A DNA stretch of 64,000 nt from Acididesulfobacillus acetoxydans (GTDB lineage Bacteria > Bacillota > Desulfitobacteriia > Desulfitobacteriales > Desulfitobacteriaceae): the NCBI RefSeq assembly GCF_900016645.1, contig NZ_CDGJ01000078.1. One strand, written 5' to 3'. Shown here in pieces: positions 15,584 to 24,336 of this stretch. Positions within the stretch are counted from its first letter, which is position 1. Every line of letters begins with the position of its first letter. A model generated the notes under the pieces. The model made no database searches. It worked only from the letters and a program-made list of their open reading frames with translations, and had not been told where the DNA came from. The position numbers were made by a program, and so were the translations under genes.

Positions 15584-16690
15584 TCAGTTCTCTTCCCAAT
15601 GGTCACTCTTGGCCCAGGCCCGGCGATGGGTCCCAAGACCCGTGAGCAAATGGACTAAAAGGTAAAAGGCGAGCAAAGATAGCACCCCCAGTGGGGAAAA
15701 ATATAGAAAATCGATTACACCTAGATCCACGCCTTTCAAAGCCTCTGCCCGAACTAATACGTTTCTCAGGTGCACCCTTTTTAATTCCGGCTTGTCGGTA
15801 CTTGGTAAGACTGAACTCGCTTGTTGCCTGTTGAGCGTAGGCGCAGACGAAAAACCGTAATTGAGCAGCTCCTTCATATTGCTAAACAATTCCCCTCCTG
15901 GAGCCTTTAAAATCACGCCCACGAGTTCCCGCCCGCCGCGTGTCGCGGTGGCCACCAAACAGTTTTCAGCGGCCGTAGTATATCCGGTCTTCATTCCGTT
16001 GACATCAGGGTCCTGCCACAGTAATTTGTTTTCATTGACCATCACTGTAGGAACATTGGTTTGAGCGCGAGGAATGGTATGGATTTTTGTTTTGACATAT
16101 TGACGAAAAACCGGATTTTGGTAAGCGACTCTGGCTAGCAGCGCCAAATCACGAGCGGTCGTAAAATGCCCCTTCTCTGTTAGACCGGTTGGATTCATGA
16201 AATGCGTATTGACCATGCCAATCTCTTTAGCTTTCTTATTCATCAAATCCACGAAATGCGGCAAATTCCCCCCAATGTGCTCCGCTACCGCCACGGCCGC
16301 ATCATTGGCCGAATTAAGCAAGACGGCATAAAGGAGATCCTTGAGTGACATGCGTTCTCCCGGCTTCAAATAGATTTGGGTGCCATAGACTATTTTACTG
16401 TCCAACATCGTCCGACTGGCCGTAACCCTATCGTTAAGGTTGCCACGCTCAATCGCTAGAAGCGCTGTCATGATTTTGGTCGTGCTGGCTGGGTTAAGCT
16501 TTTCCTCCGGGTTTTTGGCATACAGAACCTGCCCTGACTGTAAATCCATCAGGTACACCGCCTCCCCTTGAATCGGAGGCACGGCCTTCATCGTCTGAGC
16601 GGAGACCGGGGATCCAAGATTCGCCATCAGCAAGGTTGTGGCCAGGACCAACGCCATGGTGAAATTCAACATTTTTGGTGTCTTTATCAT
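15584..16690 (-). CDS. D-alanyl-D-alanine carboxypeptidase (DacF-like), shortened paralog
   Basis: 368 residues with signal peptide (LVLATTLLMANLGSPVSA). Penicillin-binding motifs are complete: SxxK in ASTTKIMTALL, SxN in LLNSANDAA, and KTG in NGMKTGYTTAAENC. It should trim pentapeptide side chains of peptidoglycan outside the membrane. It is very similar to the carboxypeptidase at 54569-55840, but ~55-60 residues of the C-terminal PBP5_C-type domain are missing, while the final membrane anchor (FSPLGVLSLLAFYLLVHLL) is kept. Likely active. A recent duplicate with an internal deletion. Confidence 0.88.
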   Translation of the reverse strand: MIKTPKMLNFTMALVLATTLLMANLGSPVSAQTMKAVPPIQGEAVYLMDLQSGQVLYAKNPEEKLNPASTTKIMTALLAIERGNLNDRVTASRTMLDSKIVYGTQIYLKPGERMSLKDLLYAVLLNSANDAAVAVAEHIGGNLPHFVDLMNKKAKEIGMVNTHFMNPTGLTEKGHFTTARDLALLARVAYQNPVFRQYVKTKIHTIPRAQTNVPTVMVNENKLLWQDPDVNGMKTGYTTAAENCLVATATRGGRELVGVILKAPGGELFSNMKELLNYGFSSAPTLNRQQASSVLPSTDKPELKRVHLRNVLVRAEALKGVDLGVIDFLYFSPLGVLSLLAFYLLVHLLTGLGTHRRAWAKSDHWEEN

Positions 16691-16915
16691 TTCCGGCCCC
16701 TCTCGTTTTGGATGTTGAATGAGTAATAGGCAAAGTCTGATACCCCAAGTCTTTTTGATTGTGCTTGCAGCAACTCCCTACCTACATACTACTCAAAGGC
16801 CAAAACCCATATTCCGGCATAAAGACGCGCAGAGGACGATTTGGTATCTGTCTATGCTCTTACAGATTTGCTTTTGATTAGCCATAAACATTCACATGGA
16901 TTCTAGGTATCGGTA
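16691..16915. other. Spacer between carboxypeptidase and tyrS relic
   Basis: Carries the carboxypeptidase promoter region on the minus strand. No gene or strong hairpin seen. The tyrS homology begins abruptly at its right end. Confidence 0.4.
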
Positions 16916-17671
16916 GAGGGTTACGACGATTTTGCCAAACGCTATGCGGCGGGTTTGCCCATCGGTGTGTACGAGTTCCTTTATCCCCTGATGCAGGGAT
17001 ATGATTCGGTCGCTTTGCGGGCCGATGTCGAGCTGGGGGGTACGGACCAAACGTTCAACCTGCTTATGGGGCGCACCCTGCAGAAGGAAGCGGGTCAGGA
17101 ACCTCAGGTTGCTTTGACGCTGCCTCTCCTGGAGGGCTTGGACGGGGTTCAGAAAATGAGTAAGAGCCTGGGTAATTACATCGGGGTTTACGAATCGGGG
17201 CGTGAGATGTTCGGCAAGACGATGTCCCTGCCGGATGAGTTGATGATCCGTTATTTCGAACTGGTAACCAAAGTTCCGGTTGCGGAGATTCGGCGGCCGG
17301 AAGCAGGCTTGCACGAAGGAACAACGCATCCCCGGGATTTAAAAATGCGTCTGGCCCGTGAGATCGTCGGTATTTACCACGGGGAAGAAGAGGCGGAAAG
17401 GGCACAAACGGAGTTTATCAGGATGTTCCAATAGAAGGAAGCCCCCGACGAAATGCCCGAGATTGAGGTGGGGGCCCTGAAGGGTCCGGACGGACGGCTG
17501 GAACTGGTGACCCTTTTGGTGGGCTCAGGTCTGGCCCCCAGCCGGGGAGAAGCGCGAAGATTGATTGAGCAGGGTGGGGTGCGCTTGCGCGAAGAAAGAG
17601 TAACCGATCCACAGGCGATCGTTTCCGAGTGCCGGGCAGGCAGGGACCTTAGTCTAAGACGGCGCCCGTGA
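16916..17671 (+). pseudogene. tyrS: Tyrosyl-tRNA synthetase relic (C-terminal part, internal stop)
   Basis: The frame picks up TyrS homology at DDFAKRYAAGLPIGVYEFLYPLMQGYDSV and continues through the KMSKS loop (VQKMSKSLGNYIG). It reaches an in-frame TAG at 17432-17434 (MFQ-stop-KEAPDEMPEIEV), then continues in the same frame through the S4-like anticodon-arm domain (RGEARRLIEQGGVRL) to 17671. The first ~165 residues, including the HIGH-type ATP site, are absent. A 5' deletion plus a nonsense mutation make a functional synthetase impossible from this copy. Confidence 0.88.
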
Positions 17672-17893
17672 GGGGAGTTCCTCGTTGATTAGGGCTATTT
17701 CGGGGCCAAAAACGGGATCGAATTCCTGGGTGAGAGCGATCAAAAGTAACGCAGCGGCCTGACGGTGACAGTATAGAGGCCACTTGTACGGCCATCTAAG
17801 ATCTTTCGGGAGACTTAGGAATCCTCGCGTTTCCACGGGGGAGGAAGTCAATCTCCATGGCCCGCAAATCATGGAGCATCCTTTTTTCTGTCT

Positions 17894-18171
17894 CTATATA
17901 AGCCACACACATGGCACTAATGGGCTCTGACGGCTGCACTTATGCTCCCTGGCAAATTCGTCAATCAAGGGGATAGCCTTAAGGCGAACATGAACTTGTT
18001 CCGGCAAATCGGAGCCACCCGGGGGAGGAATCGGAATCCCCCTCCGGCATCTAGAATGAAGATACACATCATATTAATGGCGTCCGAACGACTAAGGCCG
18101 TGGTGATCGGCCCAATGATCTATAGCGACAATGTCCTTGAGGCGGACATGCACTTGAGGGATTTCACTCAC
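17894..18171 (-). pseudogene. Broken tandem ribbon-helix-helix-like gene
   Basis: Two similar segments lie in different frames of the minus strand. One reads VHVRLKDIVAIDHWADHHGLSRSD, and after a frameshift near 18000 comes VHVRLKAIPLIDEFAREHKCSRQ, ending at a TAG at 17894. The pattern (VHVRLK..IDxxAxxHxxSR) resembles CopG/MetJ-type DNA-binding proteins. A GTG at 18171 overlaps the end of the FeoB-associated gene. Function not established. Confidence 0.5.
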
Positions 18172-18394
18172 CGGAATGATCGGCAGTGGACTTGAAAGGT
18201 CTGTCCTCTCCCGAACAATGGTGGCATCCCCTGCAACCGCCACAGCCCAAGGGAATATTGGAACCCGCCCGCGCGGACTGGTAGGCGCCTTTTGCTTCAC
18301 AGGCCGCGCAGGCTCCCTTATTGATAATATAACGGATTGCCAGGACCAGAAGTGCGACCACGGCAAATCCAATAAAAAGGGTCGGTAAATTCAT
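18164..18394 (-). CDS. FeoB-associated Cys-rich membrane protein
   Basis: 76 residues from the ATG at 18394 (MNLPTLFIGFAVVALLVLAIRYI), one membrane span, then a Cys-rich tail: GACAACEAKGAY and GCGGCRGCHHC. Size and pattern match the FeoB-associated family usually found right after feoB, as here (~90 bases). It may help pass ferrous iron or stabilise FeoB; the role is not settled for the family. Confidence 0.85.
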   Translation of the reverse strand: MNLPTLFIGFAVVALLVLAIRYIINKGACAACEAKGAYQSARAGSNIPLGCGGCRGCHHCSGEDRPFKSTADHSGE

Positions 18395-18487
18395 GGGTTG
18401 ACTTCCTCTCCGATAAAAGCATTTGGCGGAAAACGCGCCTTCAGCCCTCATACTAGATAAAACCTTTCTGTGAACTTCTAAATAACT

Positions 18488-20623
18488 TTAAATCGCTTTA
18501 CCCGCCCGGCCGAACATTGTCCCGCGGTGCGAAGACGGCCTTATCAGCAGGAAAACCGCCAAGGCCAAAAGGAGGAGCGCTATGCTTTGCCCGATTCCGA
18601 AACTGGCGCCGTAGAACAAGACACTGCCCAGCTGGTTGACGATAAACGCTATACTGTAGCCCAGTACAACCTGATAGCCAATGGCAATCGCTGTCCATTT
18701 GGAATTGCCCATTTCCCGGCTGGTGGTGGCCATGGCCACGATGCAGGGAGGATCAAAGAGATTCAGCAGCATGAATGAGAATGCTCCCAGCGCCGTAAAC
18801 ATGGAAGCGATACCGGTCATCACAAACTGCGTGTTATTCGGATCCGCGACACCGTTCAGAACAGCCAGAGTGCCAATCGCGCTTTCTTTTGCCATGAGAG
18901 CGCTGATCGTGGCGACCGCTCCTTTCCAGTTCCCAAAGCCAAGCGGGGCAAAGAGCCAGGCAATAGCATGCCCAATGCCTGCCAGCATGCTGCTCTCTAT
19001 ATCCACCATCTTCAGCGTCCAGCCGAAGGAAGAGAGGAACCAGATAAGGACACAAGCCGTAAAGATGATTGTACCGGCTTTAATAACAAAAGCCCGGGAG
19101 CGTTCCCACATATGGATCAGCACTCCTTTGAGCGCCGGGATATGATAAGGAGGCAGCTCCATGACGAAAGGAGCAGGCTCTCCTCCAAAGTAGGCTGTCT
19201 TTTTCAAGCCGATGCCGGATAAAATGATGATGGCAATCCCCAGAAAATACATAGCGGGCGCGATCCAGAAGGACTTCGGGAAAAATGTCGAGGCGATCAT
19301 GGCAATGATCACCGTCTTCGCAGTGCAGGGCATGAAGGTGGAAAGCATGATTGTCATCCGGCGGTCTTTTTCGTTTTCGATAGTCCTGGCTGCCATAATG
19401 GCCGGTACACCGCAACCTGTGCCGATCAGAATCGGGATAAAGGATTTCCCGGAAAGACCGAATTTGCGAAAGATCCGATCCATGATGAAAGCAACCCTGG
19501 CCATATATCCCGAATCCTCCAGAAGGGAAAGGAAGAAAAACAGGATGAGCATCTGGGGAACAAAGCCGAGCACAGTGCCCACACCCCCGATAATGCCATT
19601 GACAATGAGCCCGTTGAGCCAGTCGGCGGCGCCCACGGTACTTAACGCCGCGGTGGCACCATTGGTGATCCAGGTGCCGAACAGGGTGTCGTTTACCCAG
19701 TCTGTGGCAATACGGCCCAAAGTGGTCACGGATGTATAATACATTAAAAACATAATAGCCGCGAAAATCGGAAGAGCGAGAAAGCGGTTGGTGGCAATGC
19801 GGTCAATTTTGTCGGAAACCGACATTCCTTTGGAGTTTTTACGGAGGCACTTGTTCACAAGTTGAGCAATATATTCATACCTTTCGTTGGTGATGATTGT
19901 TTCACTGTCATCCCCATACTCCTCTTCGATGGGGAGAATAAGGCTTTCCAGCTTATTTTTTTGCTCTGAGGAAAACTGGAGGGGTCCCAAAACCTTTTCA
20001 TCCCGTTCAAAGAGCTTAACGGCATACCAACGGGCACGTTGCGGTTCCAGAATATCCTTGAATGCTTTGGCAATCCCGGAAAGGGTTTCCTCCACCTGTT
20101 TGCTGAACTTGCCCTGCGGGGCGGGGGTCTGTTTCCCTTTGGCGAGAGCGATGGCTTTTTCCGCGGCTTCCAGCGAACCTTCTCCTTTAATGGCGGCAGT
20201 TTCCACGACCTCGCAGCCTAGTGACGCGCCCAGCTTCAGGCTGTCAATCCGGTCGCCGGACTTTTTAACGATATCCATCATGTTCAGGGAAATCACGACC
20301 GGAATGCCCAATTCCAAGATCTGAGTCGTCAGGTATAAATTCCGCTCCAGGTTGGTGCCGTCCACCAGGTTGATGATGGCGTCCGGATGCTCATTGATCA
20401 GGTAGTTGCGGCTGACAACCTCTTCCAGCGTATAAGGGGAAAGGGAATAGACCCCCGGGAGGTCGGTAATGATCACGTCTTTATGGCCCTTTAGCCTCCC
20501 CTCCTTTTTCTCCACGGTAACACCTGGCCAGTTGCCCACATACTGGCTGCTGCCCGTCAGATCGTTGAACAGGGTTGTCTTGCCGCAGTTCGGGTTGCCG
20601 GCAAGCGCGATTTTCGTTGGCAT
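18488..20623 (-). CDS. feoB: Ferrous iron transporter FeoB
   Basis: 711 residues. The N-terminal G domain has GNPNCGKTT (G1, residues 8-16), DLPGVYSL (G3) and NMMD (G4), followed by a helical domain and about 10 membrane spans with the gate motifs (GTGCGVPAIMAARTI, PCTAKTVI, FDPPCIVA). It imports Fe(II) across the cell membrane. It lies downstream of two FeoA genes and upstream of the FeoB-associated gene. The operon promoter overlaps a Fur box, so induction under iron limitation is expected. Confidence 0.95.
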   Translation of the reverse strand: MPTKIALAGNPNCGKTTLFNDLTGSSQYVGNWPGVTVEKKEGRLKGHKDVIITDLPGVYSLSPYTLEEVVSRNYLINEHPDAIINLVDGTNLERNLYLTTQILELGIPVVISLNMMDIVKKSGDRIDSLKLGASLGCEVVETAAIKGEGSLEAAEKAIALAKGKQTPAPQGKFSKQVEETLSGIAKAFKDILEPQRARWYAVKLFERDEKVLGPLQFSSEQKNKLESLILPIEEEYGDDSETIITNERYEYIAQLVNKCLRKNSKGMSVSDKIDRIATNRFLALPIFAAIMFLMYYTSVTTLGRIATDWVNDTLFGTWITNGATAALSTVGAADWLNGLIVNGIIGGVGTVLGFVPQMLILFFFLSLLEDSGYMARVAFIMDRIFRKFGLSGKSFIPILIGTGCGVPAIMAARTIENEKDRRMTIMLSTFMPCTAKTVIIAMIASTFFPKSFWIAPAMYFLGIAIIILSGIGLKKTAYFGGEPAPFVMELPPYHIPALKGVLIHMWERSRAFVIKAGTIIFTACVLIWFLSSFGWTLKMVDIESSMLAGIGHAIAWLFAPLGFGNWKGAVATISALMAKESAIGTLAVLNGVADPNNTQFVMTGIASMFTALGAFSFMLLNLFDPPCIVAMATTSREMGNSKWTAIAIGYQVVLGYSIAFIVNQLGSVLFYGASFGIGQSIALLLLALAVFLLIRPSSHRGTMFGRAGKAI

Positions 20624-20684
20624 TGCGCCTCCTCTTTCTTAAGACCATTCTGACGTTTAGACTAAAAAAAATCCGCGAAACCTT

Positions 20685-20906
20685 TCAGCCCACCTCTATG
20701 TTTTCCGCCTCGCCCTTGCGCAGGGAAAGCTCATAGCCGCGAACCGTGATCTCGATTGGGTCCCCCAATGGGGCTACCTTGCGCACAAAAATCTTGGTTC
20801 CTTTGGTAATCCCCATATCCATCAGGCGGCGGCGGAGTGCGCCTGTCCCGTTAAAGGCAAGGACGGATACGGTTTCTCCCGGGTTGATTTCTTTCAGTGT
20901 TTTCAT
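20685..20906 (-). CDS. feoA: FeoA domain protein (second)
   Basis: 73 residues, one SH3-like FeoA domain: MKTLKEINPGETVSVLAFNGTGALRRRLMDMGI..KGTKIFVRKVAPLGDPIEITVRGYELSLRKGEAENIEV. Cytosolic partner thought to regulate the FeoB G domain. It lies ~60 bases before feoB. Confidence 0.92.
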   Translation of the reverse strand: MKTLKEINPGETVSVLAFNGTGALRRRLMDMGITKGTKIFVRKVAPLGDPIEITVRGYELSLRKGEAENIEVG

Positions 20907-20937
20907 GATTTTCCCCCTCCAACAGAAAAAATAGAAG

Positions 20938-21231
20938 TCAGGTAGTTAACACGCGGTTCGCCATTGACTTGCTGACCGCAACCCTGGTCCCCTTGACCTT
21001 TACAATAACATTTCCATTCATTTCCGAAACAACCATTACTTCAGCGTCCTCCACAAAACCCATGCTGCTGAGGAAGCGTCTTATATCGTCTTTGCCGGAA
21101 ATAGACTTGACCTTGACCCGCTCCCCCGCGCGCACCATGCTCAAAGGAATTACATTTTTTAAAGACACCGCCTTTCCATGGCATGTTGTCCGGCTCGGAG
21201 CGGCTACAGCCGCTATTTTTTCCTTTTCCAT
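20938..21231 (-). CDS. FeoA domain protein (first)
   Basis: 97 residues from the ATG at 21231, which has AAGGAG nine bases upstream (a TTG at 21249 lies before that site). A ~30-residue N-terminal extension precedes a FeoA domain (VIPLSMVRAGERVKVKSISG, FLSSMGFVEDAEVMVV, GTRVAVSKSMANRV). It starts the feo operon. Two unlike FeoA proteins in one operon are common in Clostridia. Confidence 0.9.
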   Translation of the reverse strand: MEKEKIAAVAAPSRTTCHGKAVSLKNVIPLSMVRAGERVKVKSISGKDDIRRFLSSMGFVEDAEVMVVSEMNGNVIVKVKGTRVAVSKSMANRVLTT

Positions 21232-21281
21232 TTGAAACCACTCCTTCAAAGGCTAGGGTTAAGTAGATTTTCCTTGCTCTT

Positions 21282-21310
21282 ATCTTACTACGAGTGATTA
21301 TCATTCTCAA
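21282..21310 (-). promoter_or_regulatory. feo promoter with overlapping Fur box
   Basis: Minus-strand -35 TTGAGA (21305-21310), 17-base spacer, -10 TAAGAT (21282-21287). The 15-bp element TGAGAATGATAATCA (21295-21309) matches the 7-1-7 Fur site TGATAATnATTATCA with two mismatches, and overlaps the -35. Iron-dependent repression is the expected result. Confidence 0.75.
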
Positions 21311-21361
21311 TAGGGAAGTTCAGATTTTTATTCCCTGTTTAAGGATCATCTGCATCTTCCT

Positions 21362-22192
21362 TCAAACCTGGCACATTCGCGCTATGTCGCTTTAAAAAGA
21401 CAAAACCTACCATGTACATCAAACCATACTGATCTGCAACCCCTGATTGTACCGGCTGGGTATGAGGCGGGAACCCCCATGCTCATCCATAAACAGAGCG
21501 GCTGGCAGTTACACGTACCGGTAGTGCTGCCGAGAAAAGCGGTAAAGTTGGAGAGTGTCCAGGTCAGAGTGGGAAAGACCGACTTCAGAATGTGCTGCGT
21601 GGACTTAGGGATCAACCACCATCTCGTCATGACGATTCAGGATAGGAAAGGTCGAGTCTTAGCCACCAAGGTTATATCGGGTGGTGAGGACAATCATCTT
21701 AGGAAGAGCTATCTTGAGAAAGTTGTGAGACTTCAGAAACAGACCCGGGTGATTCCTGAAGGAGAACGCTTTGCGGCAGACCTTTGGGATAAAATTGGCA
21801 ACTTCAACGATGATGTGGCACACCGGGTTTCGAGGGCCATTGTGGAGTTTGCCAAAAAGCACGGAGCTAAAACCATCGTCTTTGAGCACCTAACAAACCT
21901 CAAGCCCAGCAAGGGAACCCAGTCTCACCGGCTCAACCAGAAATTTATCTTCTGGGTCAAAGGGCGGATTGTCAAGTATACCCGGTATAAGGCGCTGCAC
22001 GAAGGGATTGTGGTCAACCGGGTCAGTCCCAGGAATACATCTAAAGAATGCCCCTACTGCGGGGGTACATTCACGCGTTACCAAGGCGTGGCTCTCGCTA
22101 AATGCCCGACCTGTGGCGTCAAAGACGTGAACGCGGACTACATCGGTTCACTCGGTATTGGCCGGAACTTCAGAAAAAAATGGCTTGCCTGA
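21362..22192 (+). pseudogene. tnpB: IS200/IS605-type TnpB (OrfB), 5'-truncated
   Basis: Open frame with no good start before ATG 21479. Homology-like sequence extends upstream to about 21362 (SNHTDLQPLIVPAGYEAG). RuvC residues are visible: Asp in CVDLGINHHLV, Glu in IVFEHLTNL, and the last Asp in VNADYIGSLGIG. The zinc finger CPYCGG..CPTCG lies between. The N-terminal bridge/REC part is missing, so it should not be an active guided nuclease by itself. It sits directly upstream of the feo promoter in opposite orientation. Confidence 0.75.
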
Positions 22193-22411
22193 ATACGCTT
22201 TAAGCCCTGGCCGGTGACGGCTAGGCGTTCGGTTAGCCTATAGGGTTAACCGGATGAGGCACGAACCCGCTGGTCTTTTGGACTGGGTAAAATGCGGAAT
22301 CAGCAGTGGGGCCTACGGCCCGATCACTTCGGTTAACGTGTACCCCAGGCAGATACGAAGTCCCCGGAAGCAACCGGGAATCCTCTGACTTCAGTCCGGG
22401 GAGGTTCAAGG
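22193..22411 (+). mobile_element. Right end of the first tnpB element, possible omega-RNA scaffold
   Basis: Structured non-coding DNA between the tnpB stop and a CTTCAGTCCGGGGAGGTTCA end typical of IS605-type right ends. Hairpin-forming stretches include GGTTAGCCTATAGGGTTAACC (22232-22252). In active elements this segment gives the omega-RNA and the guide lies just past the end; here that would begin at about 22410, inside a histidine-kinase relic. Confidence 0.5.
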
Positions 22412-22590
22412 ATACCCTTTATAAGATTGATCTGGGAAAATTGGAGCGTGTTCTTGATAATGTCGTATGCAACAGCCTGGAATACCTGCCAGATGGCGGC
22501 AGTATCACCATAAAGGCTGAGGAAGAATCCAGGGAAATTCGTTTTGAAATTTCTGATTTGGGGCCGGGATTTGATTCAAAAATGAAGTAA
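22412..22590 (+). pseudogene. Sensor histidine kinase fragment (ATPase domain)
   Basis: Reads YKIDLGKLERVLDNVVCNSLEYLPDGGSI and IRFEISDLGPGFDS: an N-box-like DNVVCNSLEYLPDGG and a G-box DLGPGF of a HATPase_c domain. It is cut on the left by the tnpB element and on the right near 22577, where an opposite-strand MFS fragment begins. Confidence 0.7.
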
Positions 22591-22784
22591 CCGAAGAAGA
22601 AAATGCCCGATATTAGTCCGAACGCCGTACTGCTGATATTCAGGGCCTTGTTCATGGTAAGCGCAGCATAGCCCAGGTTGACCCGATCCAGGAAGGAGAC
22701 AATGTAGAGAATAAAAATGAATGGGATGAGGCGGGTCCATAATTTCTTGATGGTTCTGTCCTCTACTTCGGAATAATTGGCCAT
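22578..22784 (-). pseudogene. MFS transporter N-terminal fragment (ACS-family-like)
   Basis: The first ~70 residues of a sugar-acid/anion-type MFS protein: WTRLIPFIFILYIVSFLDRVNLGYAALTMN then SSTAFGLISGIFFFGYFIFE, with AGAGGGGGAT before its ATG. The frame then runs into the histidine-kinase relic at about 22577. The remaining ~340 residues are gone. Confidence 0.75.
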
Positions 22785-23199
22785 TGTTTATCCCCCTCTG
22801 AAAATGCGGTTGTTCTATCTTTACCTTCCACCCCTTCTCCACATCACAAATTCCACACACATGTCTTTGTCTAGACATAACTGCTCCCTGACGCGCTCTG
22901 CCATTGCAGTTTGCTCATTTGCATTTTCAGGCGTTCTCACTCCCCTTTCCCATAGGATTCGGCTAACAGTTCAACCGGATGCAAAACTTTGAGCGCCAGC
23001 CCGTGCCTTTTCAGGCCGTGAGCCAACTGAATACGGCAGGCCGGGCAAGAAGTAGCCACGATAGAGACCCCGGTTTTGCGCACATTTTCAATTTTACGGT
23101 CGAGAATTTTCATAGAAAGTTGATAATGGAAAATGTTAAAAGTCCCTCCGCCGCCGCAGCAGCGGTCGGCTTCAGCCATTTCCTCCACTTTAACATGGC

Positions 23200-24336
23200 T
23201 TGCGAGAAGTCCCCCGTCCTCTATAGGCCTCTATAGGCGGGGGATGAATCGCTATGGACATTCACGAAAAAGCCTATAGTATTTTCAAGATGCGCTGCGT
23301 CGACTAGAGGATGCTTTCAAACGGTTTTTCAGCGGTCTTGCCGGATATCCACATTACAAAGACCGGGACCACTACACTTCATTCAGTTATCCGCAAGTGG
23401 ATAATGTCAAGAAGACGTTCAGCAGACCGGGTTGTATTTACTTGTCAAAAATAGGCTTTATTAAGATGAACGTTCACCGAGAGTTTCCGGCCCAGGCTAT
23501 TTCGCGGGTCAATGTCAAATACCATGGCGGCAAGTGGTACGCTAATCTAACCACTGAAATACCAGAGGCTGAGCCGGTAGAAAATGCCATGAAAGCAGTG
23601 GGCATTGATCGCGGCATCAACCATTTTGCGGTTTTGTCTGACGAAACGTATATCGACAACCCGAAGTACTTCCGCAAAACAGAGAAAAAACTTGCCAAGG
23701 AACAGCGCAGGCTTTACCGCAAAAAGAAAGGTTCACACAACCGAGGGAAGGCCAAAGCGAAGGTCGCCAAAGTACACGCCAAAATCGCCAACCAACGCAG
23801 GGACTTTCTCCACAAGGCAAGTGCTCAGATCGTCAAGAACCATGACCTTATTATCATGGAGGATCTAAGGATAAAAAACATGATCCGAAATCACAAACTC
23901 GCCAAGAGCATCCAGGATGCCGGATGGGGGAAATTCGGAGACTACATTGAGTGCAAAAGTTTACGCCAGGGGAAACGACACGTTCTAGTTGACCCCAAGG
24001 GCACATCGCAAACCTGCTTATGTGGAGCGCATGTCCCCAAAGATCTCAGTGTCCGTGTCCATGAGTGCCCCGTTTGCGGATTAGTGATGGATCGGGATCT
24101 AGTGAGTGCTAAACTCATCTTAGAGCGTGGACTGAGTGTCATGGCCTAAATATAGATTTTCTGTAGGGCGGGAACCGCCCGAAGTTACGCCTGTGGAAAT
24201 TGCGTAAGACCTCATCCAGCACTGAGAAACCTTGAGTACTGGACGAGGGCAACGGTTGATGAAACAGGAAGCCAACGTCCAAGTGTTCGCCGAGAAGCCC
24301 CCGCTTCTTAGCGAAGCGTAAGCGGGGGTGGTTCAC
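23200..24336 (+). mobile_element. IS200/IS605-type element with tnpB only, inserted in the glcF-like gene
   Basis: Bounded by hairpin ends without inverted repeats. The left hairpin is CCCCCG (23211-23216) / CGGGGG (23238-23243), enclosing a doubled CCTCTATAGG. The right hairpin is CCCCCGCTT with AAGCGGGGG, followed by TGGTTCAC ending near 24336. Removing it joins the two glcF parts in frame. No tnpA is present. Confidence 0.75.
23280..24149 (+). pseudogene. tnpB: TnpB (OrfB) of the glcF insertion, 5'-truncated
   Basis: Frame with recognisable N-terminal segment (QDALRRLEDAFKRFFSGLAGYPHYKDRD) directly after a TAG at 23277; the first ~80 residues of a normal TnpB are absent. RuvC Asp in VGIDRGINHFAV, Glu in LIIMEDLRIKN and a CxCG..CPVCG zinc finger are intact, and MDRDLVSAKLI supplies the last Asp. 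Differs in sequence from the tnpB at 21.4-22.2 kb. The omega-RNA would span the 3' end and 24150-24336. Confidence 0.8.
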
